A stretch of 44,528 nt of DNA from Actinokineospora inagensis DSM 44258 (GCF_000482865.1 NZ_AXWW01000060.1:1-44528), one strand, 5' to 3'; positions 1 to 8,025 are shown, counted from the stretch's first letter. Numbers and translations are program-made. Notes: generated from the letters alone by a model not told the origin.

Positions 1-250
1 GCTGCCGATGTCCAGCGGTCGTTCCGCTGCGGGTGAACCTGCGCTGAGGCAAGGGGTGCTGCCGATGTCCAGCGGTGGTTCGGTTGCGGGTGGACCAGCC
101 TCTGAGACAAGGCGTGCCACCGTTGTCCAGTGGTCGTTCGGCTGCGGCGAACCAACCGCGAGACAAGACGCACTGCCGATGTCCAGCGGTCGTTGGGCTG
201 CGGGTGAACCGGCCTGAGGCAAGGGGCGCTGCCGTTGTCCACTCGAAGGT
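1..250. repeat. 57-bp degenerate tandem repeat, about 4.3 copies
   Basis: Units begin near 1, 58, 116 and 173, with a partial unit near 230. Each carries a variant of GCTGCCGATGTCCAGCGG, then a TCGTTCGGCTGCGGGTGAAC-like core, then GAGGCAAGG. Unit length is about 57 bp with small indels. A reading frame stays open across three units (8-217), but its peptide is just the repeat read through and has no family look, so I treat the block as a non-coding minisatellite. It probably continues upstream of the window. From 250 to 393 I see nothing recognisable. Confidence 0.8.
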
Positions 251-393
251 GTAGCGCGGCGTAGCCGGGGTGCGGCATGCTCGTTGGCGTCTGTGGCCGC
301 GCGGATGCACATGCACACAGTCGTGCGGCTGCGGGATCGGCGGCGGGCCCGCGCGGGGTGTCGGGCAGGCAGGCCGCCGTCTCGGACAGGGAG

Positions 394-424
394 GGGAGGC
401 TGGTGTCAAGACCACCAGCCTCCC
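394..424 (-). terminator. Hairpin terminator of the small membrane protein gene
   Basis: A perfect 12-bp stem (GGGAGGCTGGTG, 394-405, with CACCAGCCTCCC, 413-424) encloses a 7-nt loop. It lies 7 bp beyond the stop codon of the minus-strand gene that ends at 432. There is no clear U-run, as is usual for high-GC actinobacteria. Confidence 0.75.
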
Positions 425-431
425 GCTCCCG

Positions 432-812
432 CTACGACCGGCGCCGCTGCCGGAACTGCTGGACGAACTCCCCGACGAACGCCGCCGCGAGGAGGGGGCC
501 GACCACCGGGAGGACACCGGGGGCGACCACGCAGTACAGCACCAGGATGCCCGCCAGCAGGCCGGACATCACCAGCATCGTCCCGACGAAGTGCCTGGTG
601 GGCGACGGCTGTCGGGTCGCCGAGGCCATCCGGCGCAACCAGGCCTTGGCGGCGGCCCGACGGGTGGCGTCCGGGGAGGCGGTGGGGGTGGGGTAGGGCC
701 GCGTGGCGAGCACCACGACTATCTCGTGGGTGGTGCGGGTCGCGCGGGCGTCGGACTCGGTTGTGGTCTGCGATCCGCAGTGCACCTGCAGGATCACCAC
801 TTGTTGTTCCAT
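432..812 (-). CDS. Small membrane protein of unknown function
   Basis: 126 codons, ATG start at 812. The N-terminal ~70 residues are polar and basic. A strongly hydrophobic stretch of about 45 residues follows (starting FVGTMLVMSGLLAGILVL and running through VLPVVGPLLAAAFVGEF), enough for two membrane segments. The protein ends in an arginine-rich tail (QQFRQRRRS), so both termini are probably cytoplasmic. I recognise no family. It is a single-gene unit: a palindrome sits 8 bp before the start codon and a hairpin follows the stop. The nearest gene on the same strand ends about 400 bp upstream. Inference: a repressor-controlled small inner-membrane protein. The GC3-rich codon pattern and the clean regulatory bracketing make it likely to be a real gene. 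Confidence 0.65.
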   Translation of the reverse strand: MEQQVVILQVHCGSQTTTESDARATRTTHEIVVVLATRPYPTPTASPDATRRAAAKAWLRRMASATRQPSPTRHFVGTMLVMSGLLAGILVLYCVVAPGVLPVVGPLLAAAFVGEFVQQFRQRRRS

Positions 813-819
813 TGTGTTT

Positions 820-835
820 CCATTTCGTGAAATGG
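820..835. promoter_or_regulatory. Palindromic operator-like site before the small membrane protein gene
   Basis: CCATTTCGTGAAATGG is a perfect 7-bp inverted repeat with a 2-bp spacer. It is AT-rich in a roughly 70% GC context and lies 8 bp upstream of the ATG at 812. A site there would overlap the transcript start or ribosome-binding region, as expected for a dimeric repressor. The remaining non-coding DNA up to 1208 shows no gene that I can support. Confidence 0.6.
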
Positions 836-1208
836 CGTGGGGCGAGCGGGAATGCCCCTCCCGCTCTCGCGACTAATCGCGCCCACTGTTGTGCCGGGCA
901 GCGCGACAAAACCAACCAGGGAGGACAACAACACCGCGGCACGGGCTGCGGCGGGCACCAGAACCGAATCTGGGGGCCAGGTTGCGGGACCGGTTGGAGA
1001 ATCGCCGAGCGCTTCCCTTGGCGCTCAGCGTACCGGCCGGGAACCTCGGGAAAAGGGCCGCAGCTTCACCCGATAAGGTGGACTCTTGAGCGATAAACCC
1101 CGACAAAACGTGGACACCGCGCACGAGATGACCACCCGAAAGAGTGAGCAACGCGGAACCACCGGAAAACGTCGAGTGGTGCGTCGGCGGACTTGTCCCG
1201 AACGAAAA

Positions 1209-3770
1209 TCAGGCGCCGCGTGGGATGTGCACCGGGCCGAGGCGCAGGATCTCGCGGAATTCCTTGGCCGGCAACGGTTTCGACAGCAACCAGCCCTGGT
1301 AGGCGTCCACGCCCACCCCGCGTAGCACGTGGAACTGGGTGGCGTTCTCCACGCCCTCGGCGACGCAACTGCGGCCCATCGCGCGGGCCATGTCGACCAG
1401 GGCGCGGGCCACGGCGAAGTCCGAGGCGTCGGTGGCCACCCCGGAGACGAACCGGCGGTCGATCTTGATGATCTGCGCGGGCAGCTCCTTGAGCCGCGCC
1501 AGCGACGAGTACCCGGTGCCGAAGTCGTCCACCGCGAACCGGACGCCGCGCTCCACCAGCTCGGCCATCGCCTCGCGGCTGCGGGACGGGAGGTCGATCA
1601 GGCTGGTCTCCACCAGTTCCAGCACCACCCGGTCCCACGCGATCCCGGTGGCGGCGACCGTGGCCGACACGACGTCGACGAACTCCGGGTCGCCCGGCAC
1701 CAGACCGGACAGGTTGACCGCGATGCCGACCCCGCCGCCGAGGACGCCCCCGCACAACTGCGGCCACTCCGCCGCCTCGGTGAACGCCGCGCGCAGCACC
1801 CACCGGTCCAGCTCGCCGAGCAGGTCGCCCTGTTCGGCCACCGGGAGGAAGTCGCCCGGGTTGAGCAGGCCGCGTTCCGGGTGCGGCCACCGCACCAGCG
1901 CCTCGGCCGAGAGCACCGTGCCGTCCGGGCCGACCACCGGCTGGTAGTGCAGCACCAACTGGTCGTGCGTGATGGCCTCGCGCAACTGGCCTTCCAGCAG
2001 CATCTGGCTGTTGGCCGACGCGATCAGCGTGTCCGACGCGATGGAGACCCGGCCGGTGCCGCGGGCCTTCGCGGCGAACATGGCCGCGTCCGCGTAGCGC
2101 AGCAGGTCGGCACCGCTGGTCTCCGGGCCGCTCGGCACGGCGGCGCCGATGCACGCCGACACCCGCAACAACTGGTCGCGAACCGGGACCGCGGTGCGCA
2201 GCAGACCGGCCGCCAGGTTGGCCAGCGCCTCGACGCCGCCCGCCTCTTCCACATCGGAGCAGATGATCACGTACTCGTCGCCGGACATCCGGGCCACCGT
2301 GCAACTGGGCGGCAGGCCGCGCTCCAACCGGCGGGCCAGCGCGGTGATCAACTCATCGCCGACGTCGTGGCCCAGCGAGTCGTTGACCCGCTTGAAGTTG
2401 TCCACATCGCAGAACAGCAGCGCGATCCGCTCGTAGTCGCGGCCGCCGAGCAGCTTGCCGAGCAACTCCTTGACCGCGGCACGGCCGGGCAGCCCGGTCA
2501 GCTCGTCATGAGTCGCCTGGTAACGCAGGCGTTCAGCCGCCCGGCGGCGGTCGGTGACGTCGGCGAACACCACCAGCCAGAACCGCTGACCGTCGTCGGC
2601 GACCGACACGGTCGCGTTCAGCTCGCAGTACACGGGTTTCCCGGTCGCGGTCACCAGGACCCGCTGCCCGCTGTGGAAGGAGTGCGCTTCCCGGCCGCGG
2701 CGCGCCTCCCGGTCGTCCGGGTGGGTCAGTTGCTCGGCCGTCATCCCGCGCAACCGCTCCAGGTCCTGGCCGAGCAGTGAGCACAGCGCGTCGTTCGCGT
2801 CGACCAGCCGTTCCGCGTCGTCGAACAGCGCGATGCCGACCGGGGTGATCGCCACCAGGTCGGTGAACCGCTTGCTGGAGCGCTGCATCCGGGTCTCGGT
2901 GGACCGCTGCTCGGTGACGTCCTGCGCGGTGCCGATCATCACGCCGTGGTCGTTGTCCGCGCCCGCCGCCTCGCCGCGCACCCGGAACACCCGGCGCTTG
3001 CCGTCCGGCCGGATGACCCGGTGCTCGCACTCGACCGGTCGCCGGGTGCTCGCCAACTCCTGCCACCGCTGGTCGACCCAACCGCGGTCGTCCGGGTGGA
3101 CCAGGTGCAGGTAGTCGCCGTAGGTGATCCGCACACCCGGCTCGATGCCGAACAGCTCGTAGAGCATGGACGACCAGAGGCAGTCGCCGGTCGTCGTGTT
3201 CCACTCCCAGGTGCCCAGCCGCGCCACCCGCTGCGCCTCGCGGAACAACCGGCCGTCCTGGCTCAGTTGCCGTTCCAGCGCGCGGAACCGGGTGAAGTCC
3301 TGCACCGTCCCGTGCACCCGCACGACCCGGCCGTCCGACTCGAACTCCGGCCGGGCGCGCACCAGGTACGCGCGTTCCCCGCTGTCGTCGCGGACTTCCA
3401 GCTCCAGCGGCTGCGACGTGCGCCGGGACCGCAGCGCGGCCTGGAAGTCGTCGAGCACCGGCCCGTCGTCCGGGTGCACCAGCGCGATCAGGTCGGCCAG
3501 CGTGGCGTGTCCCGGCAGCCCGCACAACCGGCGCAGCCCCTGCGACAGGTACGCCTGGCCGGTGGCCACGTCGAGGGTCCAACTGCCCATCCGGGCGATG
3601 AGTTGCGCCTCCCGCAGCAGCGCGCGCTCCGCCGACGGGTCGTCGGTGGACTCGACGACTCCGCCGGGTGGCGCCGGGTCGGGCGCGAGCACCCGACCGG
3701 CGTCAACGTCGAAACCGCCGGGCGGCAGCCCGACCCGGGGTAGTCCGGCGCGCACGACATGCTCGGCCAC
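1209..3770 (-). CDS. Multi-PAS diguanylate cyclase/phosphodiesterase (GGDEF-EAL)
   Basis: 853 residues from a GTG at 3770, chosen because GGAGG lies 9 nt upstream; an in-frame GTG at 3809 has no such signal. Three PAS-like sensor domains (about 45-165, 175-290, 300-410) precede a GGDEF domain (about 420-580) and an EAL domain (about 595-845). The GGDEF signature reads SGDEY and no upstream RxxD inhibitory site is evident. The EAL domain keeps EALVRW, the NLSG asparagine, the LVET glutamate, DDFGTGYSS, KID, AEGVEN and YQGW residues. Known for the families: GGDEF makes and EAL degrades cyclic di-GMP. Inference: a cytoplasmic phosphodiesterase whose GGDEF part may be weak or regulatory. No transmembrane segment is seen. 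It follows the malic enzyme gene by 63 bp in the same direction. Confidence 0.93.
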   Translation of the reverse strand: MAEHVVRAGLPRVGLPPGGFDVDAGRVLAPDPAPPGGVVESTDDPSAERALLREAQLIARMGSWTLDVATGQAYLSQGLRRLCGLPGHATLADLIALVHPDDGPVLDDFQAALRSRRTSQPLELEVRDDSGERAYLVRARPEFESDGRVVRVHGTVQDFTRFRALERQLSQDGRLFREAQRVARLGTWEWNTTTGDCLWSSMLYELFGIEPGVRITYGDYLHLVHPDDRGWVDQRWQELASTRRPVECEHRVIRPDGKRRVFRVRGEAAGADNDHGVMIGTAQDVTEQRSTETRMQRSSKRFTDLVAITPVGIALFDDAERLVDANDALCSLLGQDLERLRGMTAEQLTHPDDREARRGREAHSFHSGQRVLVTATGKPVYCELNATVSVADDGQRFWLVVFADVTDRRRAAERLRYQATHDELTGLPGRAAVKELLGKLLGGRDYERIALLFCDVDNFKRVNDSLGHDVGDELITALARRLERGLPPSCTVARMSGDEYVIICSDVEEAGGVEALANLAAGLLRTAVPVRDQLLRVSACIGAAVPSGPETSGADLLRYADAAMFAAKARGTGRVSIASDTLIASANSQMLLEGQLREAITHDQLVLHYQPVVGPDGTVLSAEALVRWPHPERGLLNPGDFLPVAEQGDLLGELDRWVLRAAFTEAAEWPQLCGGVLGGGVGIAVNLSGLVPGDPEFVDVVSATVAATGIAWDRVVLELVETSLIDLPSRSREAMAELVERGVRFAVDDFGTGYSSLARLKELPAQIIKIDRRFVSGVATDASDFAVARALVDMARAMGRSCVAEGVENATQFHVLRGVGVDAYQGWLLSKPLPAKEFREILRLGPVHIPRGA

Positions 3771-3833
3771 GGCGCGATCCCTCCACCCTCGAGTAGGCGG
3801 GTGGGGCACCGCTGCCGAGCATCCCGCCGGCTC

Positions 3834-5015
3834 TCAGGCTACCCCGTCCACCCGCGCGGCCCGTGCGACAGCCGCCGCGACCTCGGGGGCGACCCTCGGG
3901 TCCAGCGCGCTCGGCACGATCTTGTCCGGCCCGAGGTCGTCGGCGGCGACCGCGGCGATGGCGTCGGCGGCGGCCAACTTCATCGCCTCGGTGATCCGCA
4001 CCGCGCCCGCGTCCAGCGCGCCGCGGAAGATGCCGGGGAAGGCCAGCACGTTGTTGATCTGGTTCGGGAAGTCGCTGCGGCCGGTGGCGACGATCGCGGC
4101 GTGCCGGGCGGCGACCTCCGGGTGGATCTCCGGGTCCGGGTTCGACAGCGCGAACACGATGGACTCGTCGGCCATGGTGGCCACCAGTTCCTCGGGGACG
4201 GTGCCCGCGGACAGGCCGACGAACACGTCCGCCCCGCGCAGCGCCTCGGCCTGCCCGCCGCGCAACCCGGACGCGTTGGTGACCTCGGCCAGTTCCGCCT
4301 TGACCGGGTTCAGGTGGTCGCGACCGGAGTGGATGATGCCGCGCGAGTCCAGCAGCGTCACCTCGCCCGCGCCCGCCGCGATCAGGATCTTCGCGCAGGC
4401 CACCCCGGCCGCGCCCGCGCCCGCGATGACCACCCGCTGGTTCGCGATGTCCTTGGCCAGCACGGTGTTCGCGCCGCGCAGCGCGGCCAGCAGCACGATC
4501 GCCGTACCGTGCTGGTCGTCGTGCATCACCGGGCAGTCCAGCGCCTCGATCAGCCGCCGCTCCAGTTCGAAGCAGCGCGGCGCCGACACGTCCTCCAGGT
4601 TGACCGCGCCGAAGCTGGGGCGCAGCCGCACCAGCGTCTCCACGATCTCGTCCACGTCGGTCGTGTCCAGCACCAGCGGGATCGAGTCCAGCCCGCCGAA
4701 GGTCTTGAACAGCGCGGCCTTGCCCTCCATGACCGGCAGGGACGCGCTGGCGCCGATGTCGCCGAGGCCGAGCACGGCGGTGCCGTCGGACACGACCGCG
4801 ACCAGCCGCGAGGCCCACGTGTACTTGGCGGCCAGGGCGGAGTCCTCGGCGATCGCGCGGCTCACCTTCGCCACGCCCGGGGTGTAGGCGATCGAGAGCG
4901 ACCGCGGGTCCGCCAGCGGTTTCGTCACCGCGATGCCGAGCTTGCCGCCCTCGTGCGCGGCGAAGATCTCCTCGTCGGTGACGGGAGACGTGGTCCTCTC
5001 GTTCACGGCGGTCAT
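3834..5015 (-). CDS. NAD(P)-dependent malic enzyme
   Basis: 393 residues; oxidatively decarboxylates malate to pyruvate, linking the TCA cycle to gluconeogenesis and NAD(P)H supply. The N-terminal malic domain contains the SIAYTPGVAKVSRAI region with its Tyr and the DDQHGTA motif. The C-terminal Rossmann domain contains VIAGAGAAGVACAKIL, followed by the ALSNPDPEI motif. The length fits the short bacterial class (about 390 aa). The ATG at 5015 is chosen because AGGAGG lies 5 nt upstream; the frame stays open another 26 codons but without family similarity or a ribosome site. The GGDEF-EAL gene follows 63 bp downstream and could be cotranscribed. The symbol (maeB/mez type) is not assigned because the cofactor preference cannot be read with certainty. 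Confidence 0.93.
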   Translation of the reverse strand: MTAVNERTTSPVTDEEIFAAHEGGKLGIAVTKPLADPRSLSIAYTPGVAKVSRAIAEDSALAAKYTWASRLVAVVSDGTAVLGLGDIGASASLPVMEGKAALFKTFGGLDSIPLVLDTTDVDEIVETLVRLRPSFGAVNLEDVSAPRCFELERRLIEALDCPVMHDDQHGTAIVLLAALRGANTVLAKDIANQRVVIAGAGAAGVACAKILIAAGAGEVTLLDSRGIIHSGRDHLNPVKAELAEVTNASGLRGGQAEALRGADVFVGLSAGTVPEELVATMADESIVFALSNPDPEIHPEVAARHAAIVATGRSDFPNQINNVLAFPGIFRGALDAGAVRITEAMKLAAADAIAAVAADDLGPDKIVPSALDPRVAPEVAAAVARAARVDGVA

Positions 5016-5128
5016 GCGTCCTCCTGAGATCTCGCTCGAGTGCTCGACGCAGGGCAGGCGCGGAGCGGGGACACGCGGGCGCGCGCCGACCACCGGGGTG
5101 GGGGGCGCCCGCGGACGTTCGACAGCGG

Positions 5129-5197
5129 GTCGGACTGCGGGTCGGACACTGAGTCGGACTGAACGGGTCGGACACGGGGTCTGGCACGCGGTCTGGC
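5129..5197. repeat. 12-bp-phased GTCGGAC direct repeats
   Basis: Four GTCGGAC heptamers start at 5129, 5141, 5153 and 5167, and two GTCTGGC variants start at 5179 and 5191. Spacings are 12, 12, 14, 12 and 12 bp. The block lies in the 466-bp divergent region between the malic enzyme start (5015) and the rmlC start (5482). It is not part of any plausible gene. Confidence 0.7.
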
Positions 5198-5333
5198 CTG
5201 GCCACGACCGAGCGACCCGAGGGTGTGGGGCGCACGACAGTGTGGCGCTTCGGTGGGCACAGTGTGCCGGCCATCGGGGGCGCTGTCTGCGGTGGGGATC
5301 ACATCGTGGACGGTCTTTTTCCGCAGGTCAGAG

Positions 5334-5369
5334 CCGGTTTCCCAAGACGTCCGTCCGGTTTTCTAGGAC
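5334..5369. promoter_or_regulatory. Pair of 15-bp direct repeats, possible regulator site
   Basis: CCGGTTTCCCAAGAC (5334-5348) and CCGGTTTTCTAGGAC (5355-5369) match at 12 of 15 positions. They are 21 bp apart start to start, close to two helical turns. They lie about 110 bp upstream of rmlC and 320 bp upstream of the malic enzyme gene, in an intergenic stretch that is locally AT-richer than its surroundings. Confidence 0.45.
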
Positions 5370-5468
5370 CGTGCTAGCGCCGGCTAACGTTTTCGCTGCG
5401 TAACCAACAAAGTGAGTACGGCTCAGACCTGACCGGGGTAGCCGCGCCGGGGCGGCACCGCGGACACC

Positions 5469-5474
5469 TACCCT
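5469..5474 (+). promoter_or_regulatory. Leaderless -10 box of rmlC
   Basis: TACCCT fits the actinobacterial TANNNT -10 consensus. Seven nucleotides later comes the ATG at 5482, so transcription would start at or next to the first base of the start codon. There is no Shine-Dalgarno sequence, consistent with a leaderless mRNA. Confidence 0.6.
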
Positions 5475-5481
5475 GCTAGCC

Positions 5482-6090
5482 ATGCAGGCACGAGAACTGC
5501 GCGTCCCCGACGCTGTCGAGTTCACCCCACGCACCTTCCCCGACGCCCGCGGCGTGTTCGTCTCCCCGTTCCAGGGCGAGGCCTTCACCAAGGCCGTCGG
5601 GCACCCGCTGCCGGTGGCGCAGACCAACCACAGCCGCTCCCGCAAGGGCTCCATCCGCGGCCTGCACTTCGCCGACGTGCCGCCCGGTCAGGCCAAGTAC
5701 GTGTACTGCCCGCAGGGTGCCCTGCTCGACTACGTCGTCGACATCCGGGTCGGCTCGCCGACGTTCGGCCAGTGGGACGTGGTGCGCCTCGACCCGGTCG
5801 ACTTCCGCGCCGTCTACGTCCCCGAGGGCGTCGGGCACGGGTTCGTCGCGCTGGAGGAGGACACGGTGATCTCGTACCTGTGCTCCACCGGCTACAACCC
5901 GTCCGCCGAACGCGGCATCAACCCGCTCGACCCCGACCTGGCGCTGCCGTGGGCGTCTGAGCTGGCACCCCTCATGTCGGACAAGGACACCGCCGCGCCC
6001 ACCCTCGCCGAGGCCGAGGCCGCCGGAATCCTGCCCAGTTACGCCGATTGCCAGGCCCGCTACGCCGCGTTGCGCGCGCAGAGCTCCTAG
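5482..6090 (+). CDS. rmlC: dTDP-4-dehydrorhamnose 3,5-epimerase family protein
   Basis: 202 residues, a typical RmlC length. The family epimerises C3 and C5 of dTDP-4-keto-6-deoxyglucose on the way to dTDP-rhamnose or other deoxysugars. Visible signatures: FPDARGVFVSPF near residue 20, NHSRSRKGSIRGLHF (the catalytic His is in RGLHF), the cupin-barrel stretch KYVYCPQGALLDYVVDIRVGS, the YVPEGVGHGFVALEE segment, and the downstream YLCSTGYNPSAERGINPLDP region with a conserved Tyr. No rmlA, rmlB, rmlD or glycosyltransferase is near, so it is an orphan here. It might serve either cell-wall rhamnose or a glycosylated metabolite. The stop codon overlaps that of sodX on the other strand (shared CTAG, 6087-6090). 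Confidence 0.93.
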   Translation: MQARELRVPDAVEFTPRTFPDARGVFVSPFQGEAFTKAVGHPLPVAQTNHSRSRKGSIRGLHFADVPPGQAKYVYCPQGALLDYVVDIRVGSPTFGQWDVVRLDPVDFRAVYVPEGVGHGFVALEEDTVISYLCSTGYNPSAERGINPLDPDLALPWASELAPLMSDKDTAAPTLAEAEAAGILPSYADCQARYAALRAQSS

Positions 6091-6371
6091 AGCCGCCGCG
6101 GGTTCGGCCACAACCGCCACCGGACAACCGCTTCGACGTTGGCGGGCCCCAACTCCCGGGAGTCCGTCGACCCGAACCGGTTGTCCCCCTCCACGTGCCA
6201 CCCGCCGCCGTCCGGCCGCACCGCGCGCTTCACCGACAGTTGCCCCGGCCGGTGCCCCCACGTCACCAACACGACATCCCCCGGCCGCGGCGCCCGACCG
6301 AAGACGACCACGATGTCGCCGTCCTTCAGGGTGGGCGCCATCGACGGCCCCCGCACCCGCACCCTGCGCAC
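6087..6371 (-). CDS. sodX: Nickel-type superoxide dismutase maturation protease
   Basis: 94 residues. An S24/S26 signal-peptidase-like protein that removes the N-terminal extension of NiSOD so that its first histidine can bind nickel. The catalytic Ser is in VRGPSMAPTLKDGD and the Lys in QLSVKRAV; both are as in S26 peptidases, but no N-terminal membrane anchor is present. GNNRFGSTDSRE-type box D appears as GDNRFGSTDSRELGP. I choose GTG at 6371 because GGGAGGTGATC, a near-perfect anti-16S match, ends 4-8 nt upstream; a GTG at 6380 would overlap that ribosome site. The gene is divergent from sodN, with 80 bp between the starts, and shares a stop-codon tetranucleotide with rmlC. Product assignment rests on family features plus adjacency to sodN. 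Confidence 0.9.
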   Translation of the reverse strand: MRRVRVRGPSMAPTLKDGDIVVVFGRAPRPGDVVLVTWGHRPGQLSVKRAVRPDGGGWHVEGDNRFGSTDSRELGPANVEAVVRWRLWPNPRRL

Positions 6372-6451
6372 CCCGATCACCTCCCGCCTGCCACCCCATC
6401 ATGCCGGGAGTAGGGTCGGTCCCGTCGGAGCATCCTGCCCATGGAGGAACA

Positions 6452-6859
6452 ATGCGACTGCTGTCGCGCTTGCTCGCCCCACGCCTGGAGGCCACCGCCC
6501 ACTGCGACCTCCCCTGCGGCGTTTACGACCCCGCCCAGGCCCGCATCGAGGCCGAGTCGGTCAAGGCAGTCCAGCAGAAATACCAGGACAACGAGGACCC
6601 CGAGTTCCGCACCAGGGCCATCCTCATCGCCGAACAGCGCAGCGAACTGGTCAAGCACCACCTGTGGGTCCTGTGGACCGACTACTTCAAGCCCCCGCAC
6701 TTCGAGAAGTACCCCCACCTGCACGACCTGTTCAACCGCGCCACCAAGGCCGCCGGCGCGTCCGGCACCAAGGGCTCGATGGACCCGGCCACCGGCCAGG
6801 CCCTCCTCGACCTGATCGCCGAGATCGACACGATCTTCTGGGAAACCAAGAAGGCCTGA
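6452..6859 (+). CDS. sodN: Nickel superoxide dismutase
   Basis: 135 residues. Disproportionates superoxide to H2O2 and O2 using a nickel centre. After a 16-residue basic leader (ending RLEATA) comes the nickel hook HCDLPCGVYDP: after processing, His1, Cys2 and Cys6 bind the metal. The remainder is the four-helix bundle typical of SodN (about 117 residues). The ATG at 6452 is 4 nt after GGAGGA; the upstream open frame lacks family similarity. TAGGGT near 6408-6413 is a plausible -10 box about 40 nt before the start. It is paired divergently with the protease gene sodX. In Streptomyces sodN is induced by nickel, but no operator could be identified with confidence here. The downstream gap to 7005 holds only short imperfect hairpins. 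Confidence 0.96.
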   Translation: MRLLSRLLAPRLEATAHCDLPCGVYDPAQARIEAESVKAVQQKYQDNEDPEFRTRAILIAEQRSELVKHHLWVLWTDYFKPPHFEKYPHLHDLFNRATKAAGASGTKGSMDPATGQALLDLIAEIDTIFWETKKA

Positions 6860-7004
6860 GCCACCGCGCTCTGGCGGCGCCCGCCGGTGGACTCCGATTC
6901 CGCCGGTTGGCGCCGTTCGGCGTTCCTGGGGTCGTCTATTTGGGTTTGTACCACCGGCCACAGGTGGGGAGCGCAGGGTGGCGGTGGGTGCTTAGATCGT
7001 TGGT

Positions 7005-7577
7005 ATGACTGTTTACCTGCTGCGCCACGGGGCCACTGAGTGGTCGGAGTCCGGCAGGCACACCGGGCGCACCGATGTTCCGTTGACGGCTGAGGGGGAG
7101 CGGGCCGCGGAGCGGGTTGGGGTGTTGTTGCCTGCGGGGCTCAGGGTGATCACCAGTCCTCGGCAGCGGGCTCGGCGGACGGCGGAGTTGGCGGGGTTGC
7201 GTGTGGACGAGGTGAGTGAGGCTCTCGCGGAGTGGGATTACGGGGATTACGAGGGGCTAACCACGCCGGAGATTCGGGAGCGGGTGCCGGGGTGGACCGT
7301 GTGGACCCATCCCTGTCCGAACGGTGAGACGGCGGACGAGGTGACCGAGCGGGCGCGGGAGCTCAAAGACCAGGTCAAGGACGAGGACGTGGTCTTGGTC
7401 GGGCACGGGCATTTCAGCCGGGTCTTCACCGCCGTGTGGATTGGGCAGGACGCGCGGTTCGGTGTCCACTTCAGACAAGATCCGGCCCGGGTCACCGTGC
7501 TCGACGACGAGCGCGGGGTGCCGCAGGTGGCCGAGTTGAACACAGGAGGAGCCGTTGTCCGTCCGTCGCGCCACTGA
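7005..7577 (+). CDS. Histidine phosphatase (phosphoglycerate mutase-like) family protein
   Basis: 190 residues. The catalytic phospho-histidine lies in YLLRHGATEW at the N-terminus, followed by GRTDVPLTAEGE, a second Arg in SPRQRARRTAEL, the acid residue region ALAEWDYGDYEGLT, and the late His in LVGHGHFSRVF. These are the defining residues of the branch that includes acid phosphatases and cobalamin phosphatases. The substrate cannot be told. TTAGAT lies 7 nt before the ATG, so the message may be leaderless. The 3' end overlaps the next gene by 23 bp, so the acetyltransferase is probably translated by coupling. Codon use is slightly poorer in C-ending codons than its neighbours, but not enough to argue for recent transfer. 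Confidence 0.9.
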   Translation: MTVYLLRHGATEWSESGRHTGRTDVPLTAEGERAAERVGVLLPAGLRVITSPRQRARRTAELAGLRVDEVSEALAEWDYGDYEGLTTPEIRERVPGWTVWTHPCPNGETADEVTERARELKDQVKDEDVVLVGHGHFSRVFTAVWIGQDARFGVHFRQDPARVTVLDDERGVPQVAELNTGGAVVRPSRH

Positions 7578-8025
7578 GTCCGATGTGGACGCCATTGTCC
7601 GGTTGGTGTACGAGCTGGCCGACTACGAACGGGCGTTGCCCGAGTGCCACCTGACCGCCGAGCAACTACTCGCGGCGTTGTTCGGCGACAGCCCCAAGCT
7701 GTTCGCACATGTGGCCGAAGTGGACGGTCAAGTAGTCGGATGTGCGTTGTGGTTCTTGAACTTCTCCACGTGGCGCGGGACGCACGGGATCTACCTGGAG
7801 GACTTGGTCGTGCGGCCGACCGCGCGTGGGCAGGGATTGGGTAAGGCGTTGCTGACCGAGCTGGCGCGGGAGTGCGTGCGCAACGGGTACCACCGGTTGG
7901 AGTGGTCGGTGCTCGACTGGAACGAGCCCGCGATCGGGTTCTACAAGTCCCTCGGCGCGGTCCCGCTGGACGAGTGGACCGTGTACCGGTTGACCGACGA
8001 CGCGCTCACAGCTCTCGGTACATGA
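7555..8025 (+). CDS. GNAT N-acetyltransferase (diamine acetyltransferase-like)
   Basis: 156 residues from a TTG at 7555, supported by AGGAGG 5-10 nt upstream and by the immediate VRRATESDVDAIVRLVYEL start typical of GNAT proteins. The acetyl-CoA loop reads RPTARGQGLGKALL, preceded by the IYLEDLVV strand. NEPAIGFYKSLGAVPLDEW is the usual C-terminal helix and strand. The FLNFSTWRGTHGIYLEDL pattern resembles the spermidine/spermine N1-acetyltransferase group, so a small amine is a possible substrate (inference). It overlaps the histidine phosphatase gene upstream and is convergent with the next acetyltransferase, overlapping its 3' end by 20 bp. Confidence 0.9.
   Translation: MSVRRATESDVDAIVRLVYELADYERALPECHLTAEQLLAALFGDSPKLFAHVAEVDGQVVGCALWFLNFSTWRGTHGIYLEDLVVRPTARGQGLGKALLTELARECVRNGYHRLEWSVLDWNEPAIGFYKSLGAVPLDEWTVYRLTDDALTALGT

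Noticed and set aside
1086-1325. 79-codon plus-strand ORF between the small membrane protein and the GGDEF-EAL gene
   Set aside because: TTG start without a ribosome site, composition unlike a protein, and it overlaps the 3' end of the GGDEF-EAL gene antisense.
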